A stretch of 64,000 nucleotides of DNA, taken from the NCBI GenBank assembly GCA_934757275.1, contig CAKVLN010000006.1, positions 1-64,000 of the forward strand. Direction: 5' to 3'. Below are positions 9,124 to 17,502 of this stretch, in pieces; position 1 is the first letter of the stretch; each line of letters starts with the position of its first letter. This DNA is from an uncultured Candidatus Melainabacteria bacterium (lineage in GTDB: Bacteria; Cyanobacteriota; Vampirovibrionia; Gastranaerophilales; Gastranaerophilaceae). The translations under genes and the position numbers were made by a program. The notes beneath the pieces are model-generated. The model searched no databases. It was not told the origin of the DNA and saw only the letters and a list, made by a program, of their open reading frames with translations.

Positions 9124-9867
9124 TTAAAATCTGCTGATGATTTTAAGGTATTCTTTTTGTGACTCTAAAACCATCTCTGAAATAAAATTAATAAAATCTG
9201 TATTATTGCCACTATTAGTTTTTTGTAATGCAGAAATGTAATCAGCTCTGACAACAGGTGGAATTACAACAATATTGTAACCACTTTGCAATAGTACCAA
9301 ATTCATTAATAGTCTTGCTACTCTGCCGTTGCCGTCTGCAAATGGGTGAATGTTTACGAAAATTATATGCACCATTGCCGCATATTCAACAGGGTGCAAT
9401 TCTTCTTTTAATTTCGGTAACTGCAAAATGAACTCATGCATTTTCTCATCAAGTTCTTCCGGTTTTGGTAACTCTACATCAGAACCTGTAATTATAACTT
9501 GTGAGGTTCTATATTTACCGGCTTTTGCACTATCAATTTTTTCATAAAATAATTTATGTAATAGCTTAATGTCGTCTTCTGTAAAAGTTTCGTTTTGAGA
9601 TAATTTAATTATTTCATCAAAAGCTTTTGCGTGTCCTACTGTTTCATAGTGGTCTTTGAGAGGTTTTCCACCGATTGTAATACCATCTTCCAACACAACT
9701 TTTGTTTCTGCTAAGCTAAGAGTGTTGCCTTCAAGAGCATTTGAAGCATAAGTTAAACCAATTTTGTAATACTCTTTTACTTGCAATAATGCTTCGTTAG
9801 AGAGTGGTCGTAAAGAATTAATCTTTACCTTATATTCATCATTTTGAGTAAAACAATTTCTATACAT
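9124..9867 (-). CDS. Fic-domain protein (AMP-transferase type)
   Basis: A 247-residue Fic protein. The catalytic motif HPFADGNGRVAR is intact at residues 174-185 (H174), as expected for transfer of AMP from ATP to target hydroxyls. An N-terminal inhibitory motif is also present (S42-x3-E46-G47), so this is a class II, self-inhibited Fic enzyme. AGAGGT precedes the ATG at suitable spacing. It stands alone, without an adjacent antitoxin. Substrates cannot be told from sequence. The nearby Fic pseudogene belongs to another subfamily, with an extra Fic_N domain, so it is not a simple duplicate. Confidence 0.88.
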   Translation of the reverse strand: MYRNCFTQNDEYKVKINSLRPLSNEALLQVKEYYKIGLTYASNALEGNTLSLAETKVVLEDGITIGGKPLKDHYETVGHAKAFDEIIKLSQNETFTEDDIKLLHKLFYEKIDSAKAGKYRTSQVIITGSDVELPKPEELDEKMHEFILQLPKLKEELHPVEYAAMVHIIFVNIHPFADGNGRVARLLMNLVLLQSGYNIVVIPPVVRADYISALQKTNSGNNTDFINFISEMVLESQKEYLKIISRF

Positions 9868-9904
9868 CTATACCTCTTGAGCTAATTGTAGCATAAAAAA
9901 GCAA

Positions 9905-9990
9905 CTATCTCAGATTTTTCAATTGTTGTAATTTTGTATATTCATCAACATTCGTAAATTTCAAAAGTGTATCATTACCAGACTTAAACA
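9905..9990 (-). other. Possible C-terminal gene remnant
   Basis: A minus-strand frame ends LLKFTNVDEYTKLQQLKNLR before a TAG stop, with no start codon upstream. It reads like protein but is too short to assign. The remaining bases between here and the tRNA show only the terminator listed next. Confidence 0.25.
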
Positions 9991-10082
9991 GAACAAGTTA
10001 GATGCACACAACAGATGTTTATAATTCATAGGGAGTAAATAGAGTAATTTAAAAAAGCAGGCAAAAGCCTTGTAAATACAGC

Positions 10083-10109
10083 AAAAGAGCCATTTAAGCG
10101 GCTCTTTTT
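10083..10109. terminator. Bidirectional rho-independent terminator
   Basis: Stem AAAAGAGCC/GGCTCTTTT with an 8-base loop and a T run on either strand. On the minus strand it ends the tRNA-Arg transcript. Confidence 0.75.
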
Positions 10110-10118
10110 ACGAAAAAA

Positions 10119-10192
10119 TACGCCTGCCGCGATTCGAACGCGGGACCCTCTGCTTAGAAGGCAGATGCTCTATCCAGCTGAGCTACAGACGC
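10119..10192 (-). tRNA. tRNA-Arg (TCT)
   Basis: The cloverleaf is complete: acceptor GCGTCTG pairs with CAGGCGT (two G-U pairs), the anticodon loop is CTTCTAA, and the T loop is GTTCGAATC. CCA is not encoded. A terminator follows on the same strand. Confidence 0.95.
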
Positions 10193-10335
10193 ATAAGTTA
10201 TTTATTCAGTTTGTATAACTACAATATCACATCAAACTTTTTTTGCAATAGTTTTATTAAAATTAATTCTTACTCACTCCCTTTTGCATTCAAAGCTTTA
10301 CATTTCTTAAAAATTATGATATTTATATATTAAAA

Positions 10336-10357
10336 ACCCTCTAAGGGTGCGTTTTTT
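10336..10357 (+). terminator. Small hairpin with T run ahead of the Maf-like gene
   Basis: ACCCT-cta-AGGGT followed by GCGTTTTTT, 24 bases before the next ATG. No plus-strand gene precedes it, so it may be an attenuator in a leader rather than a true end. Confidence 0.4.
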
Positions 10358-10380
10358 GCATAAATTAAAAAGGATTAATA

Positions 10381-12057
10381 ATGTTTAATAAGAATTTAGA
10401 GTTCTTAAACAATGAAGAACTCAAAGAGAGATTGAAAAAGTTTTCTATAGACGATACAAGAAAAAACATGTCATACTGCATGACGCCTTCTAACGACTAT
10501 CTATTAATGAAAGATGATGTGCCATTAGATGACATTAATAATCCTCGTGAAGCTATTAAACAAATGTTGAAATCAACCATAAAAAGTGAAATGGGTAAAA
10601 ATGATATCATTATAACTTTTGGTATTGGTTTAGGCTATCTTTTAGACGAAGTTTTTAACACTTACGAAAGCAGAATTTACATATACGAACCAGACACAAA
10701 ACTTCTACATTTTGTCTTAAACAACGTTGACATATCCGAACATCTTGCAAGTGGACGAGTTTACATAACAGATAACTTAAAAGATTTATTAAACAAGCTA
10801 AGCGCAACCTATATTAACAAAGATAAAATCGAAGTTGTTTATTTAAAAAATTACGCACTTGTGAAAAGCAAAGAATTGTTAGAGCTTACGCAAAAAGTCT
10901 ACGAAACCTGCAAAACAAAAATGGTAGACGTAAACACAATTGCAAAATTTTCAAAAAAGTGGTTACTCAACACATTGATAAATATTAGCACAATAAACAA
11001 CTCTTCTGTGGCTATGCTCTCTGATTTAGAAAACAAATTCATCGGCCATACTGCATTAATCATTGCAGCAGGTCCGTCATTAAATGAAAATATTGAAAAA
11101 ATCAAAGCGAACAGAGATAAATTTGTAATCTTTGCTGTAAACAAAGTTTTAAGAGTACTAGAAGCAAACAACATAACGCCTGATTTTGTGGTTTGTTTGG
11201 ACGCAAGTGCGATTAAATCTACTTATTCTGGCTTAGAAGATTATTGCACCAAGATTAATTGTATAAGTGACTTAAAATCAGATTCTACAATTCTTCAAAC
11301 ACCTTTCAAAAAACATTTTCTCACCTTCTCTGGAAATGATTTTATTGTAAAAAGACTTGCAAACTATAATAAAAACATAAAAGCTTACGAGCTTGGCGGT
11401 TCAGCTACAACTATGGCGGTTGTTAGTGCCTATAAGCTTGGCTTTAGCAAAATTATATGTACTGGTCTAGATTTAGCTTTCAAAAATGATGTAATGTATT
11501 CTAGCGGCGAAGTAGTTAACAAAACTCCAAATGGTAAAATTATTGCTGGCAATACTACAAAGAATTTGGTAAAAGTTAAATCTGTTACTGGTGAAATGGT
11601 TAATACAAGAGATGACTATGCAGCATTTATAAACCATTTTGAAATACTAATAAAAGATTTTAATATAAAAGAAATTTACAATACTACTTCTTTTGGAGCT
11701 GCCATTGAAGGCATGAAAAACGTTCCCTTTGAAGAAATTCCACTCTTCTTATCAACAACAGGCACATCTCTTTTATTAGCAGAACCTAAGCCTTTCAAGC
11801 TTGAAACGAAGAATTGGACACAAGAAGAGCTATACTTAATCAACAACATAATATCCTTATTGTCAAAGGGTGTTTTCTCGCCAGCATTGATTTCTTCTAT
11901 CGTAAAATCGTCATTAACTTATGAATACATGCAGGCTGATATAATAGAAGTTATGCAATCTAAGTTTGAGCAAAGTTTAGCTGAAGATTTTATCAACAAA
12001 GCCAAACTTGCAATTAAAACAATTGTTGAATATTTACAAAAATATCGGTTAATATAA
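10381..12057 (+). CDS. Maf/DUF115 (MptE-like) protein
   Basis: A 558-residue protein of the DUF115 family, which includes motility accessory factor (Maf) flagellin glycosyltransferases and archaeal 6-hydroxymethylpterin diphosphokinase MptE. The N-terminal part has TFGIGLGYLL (79-88) and a following IYEPD strand, as in Maf proteins. The DUF115 core begins with ALIIAAGPSLNENI near residue 225 and continues through PDFVVCLDAS. Maf enzymes add nonulosonic acids to flagellin; no flagellar or pseudaminic-acid gene is in this window, so substrate and target are open. AGGA precedes the ATG. The gene at 12073 follows by 15 bases. Confidence 0.8.
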   Translation: MFNKNLEFLNNEELKERLKKFSIDDTRKNMSYCMTPSNDYLLMKDDVPLDDINNPREAIKQMLKSTIKSEMGKNDIIITFGIGLGYLLDEVFNTYESRIYIYEPDTKLLHFVLNNVDISEHLASGRVYITDNLKDLLNKLSATYINKDKIEVVYLKNYALVKSKELLELTQKVYETCKTKMVDVNTIAKFSKKWLLNTLINISTINNSSVAMLSDLENKFIGHTALIIAAGPSLNENIEKIKANRDKFVIFAVNKVLRVLEANNITPDFVVCLDASAIKSTYSGLEDYCTKINCISDLKSDSTILQTPFKKHFLTFSGNDFIVKRLANYNKNIKAYELGGSATTMAVVSAYKLGFSKIICTGLDLAFKNDVMYSSGEVVNKTPNGKIIAGNTTKNLVKVKSVTGEMVNTRDDYAAFINHFEILIKDFNIKEIYNTTSFGAAIEGMKNVPFEEIPLFLSTTGTSLLLAEPKPFKLETKNWTQEELYLINNIISLLSKGVFSPALISSIVKSSLTYEYMQADIIEVMQSKFEQSLAEDFINKAKLAIKTIVEYLQKYRLI

Positions 12058-12072
12058 ATATTAGGAGGTTTT

Positions 12073-12711
12073 ATGAAGAAAATCTTGCTAACACTAATTT
12101 GCTTATTTTGCCAAATTTCAGCTTGCTTTGCTGCCGAATACTTAAAAGTCACTGCAATGGAAGATTTCAACACTGATAAACCGAAAAAAACTTTTAATGT
12201 AAGAATCAGAGAAGATTCAACACTCGGCAAATATGAACTTAGTACAAATTCTATATTACACTGCCAAGTTTTGCAAGTAGTTGACCCTAAAAGAGGAAAA
12301 AGAGATGCAATCTTCTTTGTTAAACCACTAACATATACTCAAGATAATCAAACTTTCAAAATCGAAGATGAAAGGTATGGGAAATACACTACTGTTGTGC
12401 TAACCAAAGAAGAAATCAAGAATTTGCCTTACGGAAAAATGATAAAAAATGGTGCATTAATGGTAGGCAATTTCTTTGTAAAAGGACTTTCTATTGGAGT
12501 AGCTTTTGTTGAAGGCGTGGCGAAAAACGAACAAGATAACCGTTTAAAATCAGGAGTTACCAATGCTTACGAAGAATCACCAATTTCTTTGGTTGAAAAA
12601 GGTGAGCAACTTGATATCAAAACTGGCGATGATTTCTACTTTGTTTTCAAAACAGAAGAGGACGTACAAGAACCAAATTATAGCTACACACCAGCAGAAA
12701 GTACAAATTAA
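12073..12711 (+). CDS. Exported protein of unknown function
   Basis: A 212-residue protein with a clear Sec signal peptide (MKKILLTLICLFCQISACFA, cleavage probably after residue 20) and a good AGGAGG ribosome site. The mature part is mostly polar and strand-rich. A glycine-containing hydrophobic stretch lies around residues 130-155, and an acidic tail closes the protein. No family is recognised. It probably shares a transcript with the Maf-like gene. Confidence 0.65.
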   Translation: MKKILLTLICLFCQISACFAAEYLKVTAMEDFNTDKPKKTFNVRIREDSTLGKYELSTNSILHCQVLQVVDPKRGKRDAIFFVKPLTYTQDNQTFKIEDERYGKYTTVVLTKEEIKNLPYGKMIKNGALMVGNFFVKGLSIGVAFVEGVAKNEQDNRLKSGVTNAYEESPISLVEKGEQLDIKTGDDFYFVFKTEEDVQEPNYSYTPAESTN

Positions 12712-12731
12712 TTTAGAAAAGCCCTTGAATG

Positions 12732-12760
12732 TTTTTTAATATTGAGGTAATATTAAAAAA
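12732..12760. promoter_or_regulatory. Perfect 12-bp inverted repeat upstream of the four-domain GntR gene
   Basis: TTTTTTAATATT and AATATTAAAAAA flank a GAGGT centre. It lies 25-53 bases before the regulator ATG and inside a larger weak stem (AGCCCTT with AAGGGTT). It is either the operator for that regulator or the terminator of the preceding operon. Confidence 0.5.
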
Positions 12761-12784
12761 TAATCACAAATTAAGGGTTTTTGT

Positions 12785-13834
12785 ATGTCAAAAAAGTCTG
12801 CATCAAGGCAAATTTCGGTTGCTGAAATGGCACCGCACGTTCATAGTTTTAAGTCAGGCGAGAACAAAGTAAACAAAATTTCTGAATGGCTTATTCAATG
12901 GATAAAAGTAAACCTAAAATCAAAAAAAATAAAGCCATATGATAAATTACCATCAAAGGCTGATTTAGCTTGCCATACAGGTGTAAGCATCGGAACAATT
13001 CAAAATGTTTTTAGATTTGTTGAAGATAGCGGACTTATTGAATCTAAACAGCGTATTGGAACTTACATAAAAGACCAGCAAGAAAAACAAAGCATTGAAA
13101 AATTGACTTCTAAAAGAGAATTAGCAGTGGAAATAATCAAAAAACACATTGCTGAAAATGGTTACAGATGTGGCGTTTGCTTAGCATCTACCAGAAAACT
13201 AGCTAGTTTAACAAATATGTCAACCGCAACGATTAGGGTTGCAATCGGGAGTTTGGTTTCAGAAGGCATTATTGAAAAAATTGGCAATGCGTTTGTTATT
13301 AAGAGCCTCGACTTTGACATTGACGAAATCACAACCCAAACTCTAGTTGAAAAAATTGCAAATCTTTTAAGAGAATATGTTCACAAGAATTTGAACATTG
13401 GTGACAAACTACCCACAAATACGGAGTTAGGAAAACAATTTAATGTTAGCGTAAAAACAATACACGATGCAATAAAACTTCTTGCAAAAGAAGGTCTACT
13501 ACATTCAAGGCGTGGGCAATACGGCACAGTGGTTGTAAACCCTCAAAAGAAAATTGGGCTTTATCACTATGAAGAAATTGAGTTAAAGATTAGACATTAC
13601 ATAACTCAAAAGTGCAAAATCGGTGCAAAATTGCCATCAATAGGGGAGTTTGCCAACGTATTTAATGTTAGCCCTAAAACCATCAAAAAAGCACTCGACA
13701 ATCTTGCAGATGATGGATATTTAATGTTTACAAGGGGAAGATACGGCGGAACGTTCGTCACAGACATACCTCAAAACGTTAACGAAGCTTACAAATGGCT
13801 GGCTATAAGTTCTGATTATGTTTCAAACACTTGA
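12785..13834 (+). CDS. Regulator built of four tandem GntR-type winged helices
   Basis: A 349-residue protein. Four GntR-like winged-helix units follow one another: residues about 28-96 (KLPSKADLACHTGVS), 108-174 (STRKLASLTNMSTATI), 186-252 (KLPTNTELGKQFNVSVKTI) and 262-328 (KLPSIGEFANVFNVSPKTI). Units 3 and 4 end in matching wing motifs (RRGQYGT, TRGRYGGT). Ordinary GntR regulators have one such unit and an effector-binding domain; no effector domain is present here. It may recognise an extended DNA site or loop DNA. Its 3' end lies just before infC. A perfect palindrome upstream is a candidate self-operator. Confidence 0.82.
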   Translation: MSKKSASRQISVAEMAPHVHSFKSGENKVNKISEWLIQWIKVNLKSKKIKPYDKLPSKADLACHTGVSIGTIQNVFRFVEDSGLIESKQRIGTYIKDQQEKQSIEKLTSKRELAVEIIKKHIAENGYRCGVCLASTRKLASLTNMSTATIRVAIGSLVSEGIIEKIGNAFVIKSLDFDIDEITTQTLVEKIANLLREYVHKNLNIGDKLPTNTELGKQFNVSVKTIHDAIKLLAKEGLLHSRRGQYGTVVVNPQKKIGLYHYEEIELKIRHYITQKCKIGAKLPSIGEFANVFNVSPKTIKKALDNLADDGYLMFTRGRYGGTFVTDIPQNVNEAYKWLAISSDYVSNT

Positions 13835-13885
13835 AAAATGGTCAAAGCATGGTATTATTAAGAAGAAAAGTATAATTTTAACAAA

Positions 13886-13891
13886 AAGGAG
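13886..13891 (+). promoter_or_regulatory. Shine-Dalgarno site setting the AUC start of infC
   Basis: AAGGAG, seven bases before ATC at 13899. An ATG at 13894 in another frame opens only a short ORF. Confidence 0.7.
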
Positions 13892-13898
13892 AAATGTT

Positions 13899-14444
13899 AT
13901 CGCAAACGAAGAAAGGGGCCAAAGAGGCTCAGGCAAAGATAAACCTCTAATAAACGAAAGAATTAGAGCAAGAGAAGTAAGACTAATTGATGAAAATGGT
14001 AATAACCACGGTATTGTTCCTACATCACAAGCTTTGAAAATGGCAGAGGAAGCCGAATTAGATTTGGTTGTAATCAGCCCTAACCAAGCTCCACCAGTAG
14101 CTAAAATTTTGAACTATGGTAAATATAAGTATGAGCTTGAAAAAAAAGCAAAAGAAGCTAAAAAGAAACAGCACGTTGTTGATATAAAAGAAGTAAAAGT
14201 ACGTTATAAAATTGACACTCATGATTATGAAGTTAGATTGAAAAATATCAAAAAATTCATATCTCAAGGCAATAAGGTTAAAATCGTTGTAATGCTTAGA
14301 GGACGTGAAATGCAACACTCTTCTTTAGCAGTAGAACTTGCAAATAGATTTATTGCTGATTTAGCAAACGATCCTGTTACTGTAGAAAAGAAACCTATGG
14401 TGGAAGGTCGTAACGTAACTGCGTGGTTAGCTCCACAAAGCTAA
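13899..14444 (+). CDS. infC: Translation initiation factor IF-3, non-canonical AUC start
   Basis: IF-3 binds the 30S subunit, checks start codon and initiator tRNA, and keeps the subunits apart. The N-terminal domain begins at INERIRAREVRLIDENG and the C-terminal domain includes DTHDYEVRLKN and VMLRGREM. Starting at the ATC gives 181 residues, the normal family length; the upstream in-frame ATG at 13818 would add 27 unrelated residues overlapping the previous gene. E. coli infC uses AUU and is self-regulated through this rare codon, so the same control is inferred. A TATAAT at 13871-13876 may be its -10 box. Unusually, rpmI and rplT do not follow; a terminator does. Confidence 0.93.
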   Translation: MANEERGQRGSGKDKPLINERIRAREVRLIDENGNNHGIVPTSQALKMAEEAELDLVVISPNQAPPVAKILNYGKYKYELEKKAKEAKKKQHVVDIKEVKVRYKIDTHDYEVRLKNIKKFISQGNKVKIVVMLRGREMQHSSLAVELANRFIADLANDPVTVEKKPMVEGRNVTAWLAPQS

Positions 14445-14466
14445 TCTTATAAAATAAATAACAACA

Positions 14467-14504
14467 AAAAAAATGTTCCAAATTAAATTGGAACATTTTT
14501 TATT
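14467..14504. terminator. Terminator between infC and apt
   Basis: Long AT-flanked stem AAAATGTTCCAA/TTGGAACATTTT, with T runs on both strands, so it serves the converging infC and apt transcripts. Confidence 0.85.
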
Positions 14505-14523
14505 TTTGCATTTTTACTTTAGA

Positions 14524-15066
14524 TTAATCTAAATCATAATTAAGCATTGAAACCACCTTAACACCAGTTGCTTCTATTTTTTCTCTACCTTTCAAAGGAT
14601 CAAGTTCAATAATAAAAGCTGATGCTACGACTTCTGCACCTATACGTTTCACTAAATTACAAGCTGCTAAAGCTGTACCGCCTGTTGCAAGCAAATCATC
14701 AATTACAAGCACTCTATCACCTTCTTTTAAGGCATCAGCGTGAATTTCAATAGTATCAGTACCATATTCTAAAGAATATTCTTCTTTTATAGTTTTTGCA
14801 GGAAGTTTGTTAGGTTTTCTAATTGGCACAAAGCCAGCACCTAGTTTATACGTAACTGCTGCACCGAAAATAAAGCCACGAGATTCAATACCTGCTACAT
14901 AATCAATTTTTTCGTCTTTGAACTGTTCATACAAAAAATCAGTCATATATTGCATAGATTTTGCATCTTTTGTCGCAGTTGTAATATCTAAAAACAAAAT
15001 TCCTTTTTTAGGAAAATCTGGGACTTCTCTAACGTGTTCTCTTACATATTGAAATTTATCTGTCAT
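14524..15066 (-). CDS. apt: Adenine phosphoribosyltransferase
   Basis: Converts adenine and PRPP to AMP in purine salvage. The 180-residue length is typical. The PRPP-binding motif VLVIDDLLATGGTA is intact, and the ESRGFIFGAAV segment is characteristic of APRT. AGAGGT precedes the ATG. The gene lies four bases after a glycosyltransferase gene on the same strand, an association that looks positional rather than functional. Confidence 0.95.
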   Translation of the reverse strand: MTDKFQYVREHVREVPDFPKKGILFLDITTATKDAKSMQYMTDFLYEQFKDEKIDYVAGIESRGFIFGAAVTYKLGAGFVPIRKPNKLPAKTIKEEYSLEYGTDTIEIHADALKEGDRVLVIDDLLATGGTALAACNLVKRIGAEVVASAFIIELDPLKGREKIEATGVKVVSMLNYDLD

Positions 15067-15070
15067 CTAT

Positions 15071-16417
15071 TTATACCTCTTGCATTTCTAATTCTTGTCT
15101 ATTCTGTTCTTCTACAACAAGACCGTGAGCAGTCTTGCCCCAATTCATATCCTTTTTACAGAATAATATTTTACCACAAATGAACAATTCCATCGGGAAC
15201 CAAATTATTAAAAAGTAAACTGTTGTTTCCAAAGCTTGCCTATATGCACTCATTCTTGGCACTAAATCGTACTTTCTTAAACTATATCTGATTGCACAGA
15301 AAAAGCCTAAACCAACAACCGCTGACACAATCAGTGATGACCACAAAACATTGTGTAAGCTATATGGGTCAATTTTATCTGTCAAAAGTTTTATTATTCT
15401 AAAAACAACCTCCATCATAAACCAAAGCGGCATGATGAATTGAGTTATATAAACTGCCATATCTAATCTTGCACGCAAAGACATCTTTTTAGATTTCATT
15501 GCAGCACCAAAATACTCTAAATATCTTCTAATTGTGCCTTCTAACCAACGACGTCTTTGACGGAAGAGCGGGAATACATATACAATACCTTCTTCATACA
15601 CGCAAGCATCTGGGCAAAAACGTACGTCCCAGCCTTTGATGTGCAATCTTGTAGACATATCTAAATCATCTGTAATAGTATAGTTATTCCAGCCATTAAT
15701 ATCCTCTAATGCTGCTCTTTTTATTAATTCACCGTTTCCTCTAAGTTCAACTGCACCCTTAATTGCATCTCTGCTTACTTGAAGGTAAGTGTCAAAGGTG
15801 TATTCATTGTTTTGACATCTTGTCAAGAAATTAACATCTTTGTTTCTTATAATTTTTCGTGCTTGCACTGCACCAACATCAGCTGGCTCTAAATGCGGAA
15901 TTAATTTGGTCAAGAAATCAGGTTCAACAGTCGCATCTGCATCAAATACCAAAACCGCCTCGCCATTTGCCATTTTGAAAGCATCATTTAATACTGCAGA
16001 TTTCCCTGGAAAAGCACCTTTTTCTCGAATTAAGGCACGTACTTGTTCATATTTTGCCTCTAATTCTTTGATTACAGAGGCAGTATTATCAGAACTTCTA
16101 TCATCAATAACAATAACTTCAAAATTCGGATAATCTAAGTTTAAAACATTTTCAACAGTGTTAGAAATAACCGCTTCCTCATTATGAGCAGGAATCATAA
16201 TCGTAACTAGCGGTTTATAATTTTCGTTGATTACAATTGGGTGTTTTTTTAACTTACGTTTTTGATATTTTGTCGCAGCCAAAGAATAAAGCCCATAAAC
16301 CACCATACACGCACATAAAATAACGAAACCAACTACCGTGTTTACATAATTTTGGAAAACATAAAGAAACACACCTAAGCACGATAGTATAATAAATAAT
16401 AATATTCTTTCCCTCAT
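15071..16417 (-). CDS. Processive family 2 glycosyltransferase (PgaC/hyaluronan-synthase type)
   Basis: A 448-residue membrane enzyme. Two transmembrane helices open the protein (about residues 5-50). The GT2 domain follows with DDRSSDNT, the DxD motif in FDADATVEPDFL, TDDLDMS and the QRRRW motif of processive synthases. Three or four helices close it (about 315-430). This layout matches poly-N-acetylglucosamine or hyaluronan-type synthases that polymerise and export a glycan; the sugar cannot be deduced. No deacetylase or other pga gene is adjacent. An extended -10 promoter lies upstream, and apt follows four bases downstream. Confidence 0.85.
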   Translation of the reverse strand: MRERILLFIILSCLGVFLYVFQNYVNTVVGFVILCACMVVYGLYSLAATKYQKRKLKKHPIVINENYKPLVTIMIPAHNEEAVISNTVENVLNLDYPNFEVIVIDDRSSDNTASVIKELEAKYEQVRALIREKGAFPGKSAVLNDAFKMANGEAVLVFDADATVEPDFLTKLIPHLEPADVGAVQARKIIRNKDVNFLTRCQNNEYTFDTYLQVSRDAIKGAVELRGNGELIKRAALEDINGWNNYTITDDLDMSTRLHIKGWDVRFCPDACVYEEGIVYVFPLFRQRRRWLEGTIRRYLEYFGAAMKSKKMSLRARLDMAVYITQFIMPLWFMMEVVFRIIKLLTDKIDPYSLHNVLWSSLIVSAVVGLGFFCAIRYSLRKYDLVPRMSAYRQALETTVYFLIIWFPMELFICGKILFCKKDMNWGKTAHGLVVEEQNRQELEMQEV

Positions 16418-16457
16418 AATCTCCCAACACTCTTAATTCTAAGATATCTTCACGTTA

Positions 16458-16466
16458 ATTATACCA
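16458..16466 (-). promoter_or_regulatory. Extended -10 promoter for the glycosyltransferase-apt operon
   Basis: Minus-strand TGGTATAAT, about 41 bases before the ATG. A GGGAG ribosome site lies between the two. Confidence 0.55.
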
Positions 16467-16530
16467 AAAACAAGCGTAGATTGGCGTAGATTGGAGTGGA
16501 TATTTACAAAACTTCACGGAGAGATTGATA

Positions 16531-16575
16531 AGTCAAGAAGTCAATATGTGAATGAGTGAATAAGTTCGTATTAAA
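16531..16575. repeat. Half copy of the octamer element (E2)
   Basis: Contains GTGAATGAGTGAATAAGTTC and then GTATTAAA, matching one arm end of E1 inverted. No opposing arm was seen, so it is a remnant. Confidence 0.6.
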
Positions 16576-16715
16576 ATTTTTGATGTGATTAGCGTTCATA
16601 ATTATAATAGAGCGTGTTGGACAATTGTAATCTAATACGAGATTTTTATAATAATAGATTACTTCGTCGCTCACGCTCCTCGTAATAACGGGGCATAAAG
16701 ACGCCTAGTTGTGTG

Positions 16716-16748
16716 TCATTGCGAGAAAATCGTAAGATTTTCGTGGCA
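16716..16748. repeat. Short hairpin repeat-like element
   Basis: ATTGC/GCAAT outside and GAAAATC/GATTTTC inside, with a GTAA loop. It resembles the compact palindromic repeats dispersed in many genomes, but only one copy is seen here. Confidence 0.45.
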
Positions 16749-16840
16749 ATCTCTAAAAGTTATTGGTGCGTCAAACGACAGCACCCTACATATTTCTATT
16801 ACAATCCCTACTGGCTAATACCCTTCCCAACCTGTCTTAG

Positions 16841-17003
16841 ATTACTCGGGGTGTCGGCGGAGTAACGTCCGACCTCCACCTTACGGGCTTTTGCCCTACC
16901 GAGAATCCGCTTCCCTAACAATGGAAGGAGCCATGCCTCACTAGTTAGGGAGGTCGCAGTCGTGCTTGAGCTTTGCGAAAGCTACGAATGCGGGTGGGTA
17001 TTG
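16841..17003. repeat. Multi-hairpin structured element including 49-bp repeat copy 2
   Basis: Successive stems are visible. CTCGG (16845)/CCGAG (16899) encloses GTCGG (16853)/CCGAC (16869) and GGGC (16885)/GCCC (16893), a three-way junction. TCCCTAAC (16912)/GTTAGGGA (16944) encloses ATGG/CCAT. The last hairpin (16954-17002) is the second copy of the repeat at 74-122. It is more GC-rich than its surroundings. It may be a structured RNA or a composite of repeats. Confidence 0.5.
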
Positions 17004-17042
17004 ATTAAATGAAAATAGTTATTAACCATGTCCATTTGGTCT

Positions 17043-17116
17043 AAAACGGTGGGAACGCATTCCACGTTCGTTGTAATTTATCAGCGTTTTTAGTCGCTTT
17101 TCCCACCCTACGTTTT
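17043..17116. repeat. Inverted repeat with GGTGGGAA/TTCCCACC arms
   Basis: Stem bases 17048-17055 pair with 17100-17107, extended by AAAACG/CGTTTT. Smaller internal palindromes are present. Confidence 0.5.
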
Positions 17117-17119
17117 TTC

Positions 17120-17369
17120 AAGTGAATGAGTCAATAAGTGAATAGGTGAATAAGTTCGTATTAAATTATTTTTTTGTATCAATTCTACGAATCTTGGTAA
17201 TTCCCTCGTCTTACAAGACAGGGCTAGAATTGAAGCGTCTACTTATGTTTTTGTTGGGCAGGTAGCCCAACCGACATTACGCCAATAACAGAACGCATTA
17301 TACAAAACCAATATTTAATACGAACTTATTCACTCATTCACCAATTGACTCATTACCCCTATTCACTTT
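17120..17369. repeat. Octamer-arm element E3, rearranged
   Basis: The left arm (17120-17165) and right arm (17314-17369) both end in the TTTAATACGAACTTATTC-type terminus seen only on the right of E1. The interior lacks the E1 core and holds unrelated hairpins, including GTTGGGC/GCCCAAC. It looks like two right ends brought together. The rest of 16.4-17.5 kb shows no gene. Confidence 0.6.
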
Positions 17370-17502
17370 AACAAATATTAAGAAATTCCCACTTTTCAAA
17401 ACCCAACTTTACAAAACTTAACAAATCGCATCAAAAAAGGCAATTTTTTAAAACTTAAATACTTTATATATACATAAGAGATAACCAAGGAGAGTTCAAA
17501 AG

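Noticed and set aside
13894-13944. ATG at 13894 as the infC start
   Set aside because: It is out of frame with IF-3 and leads to a short ORF that stops early.
16801-17003. The GC-rich structured stretch as a tRNA, tmRNA or rRNA fragment
   Set aside because: No cloverleaf, T loop or conserved rRNA segment was found.
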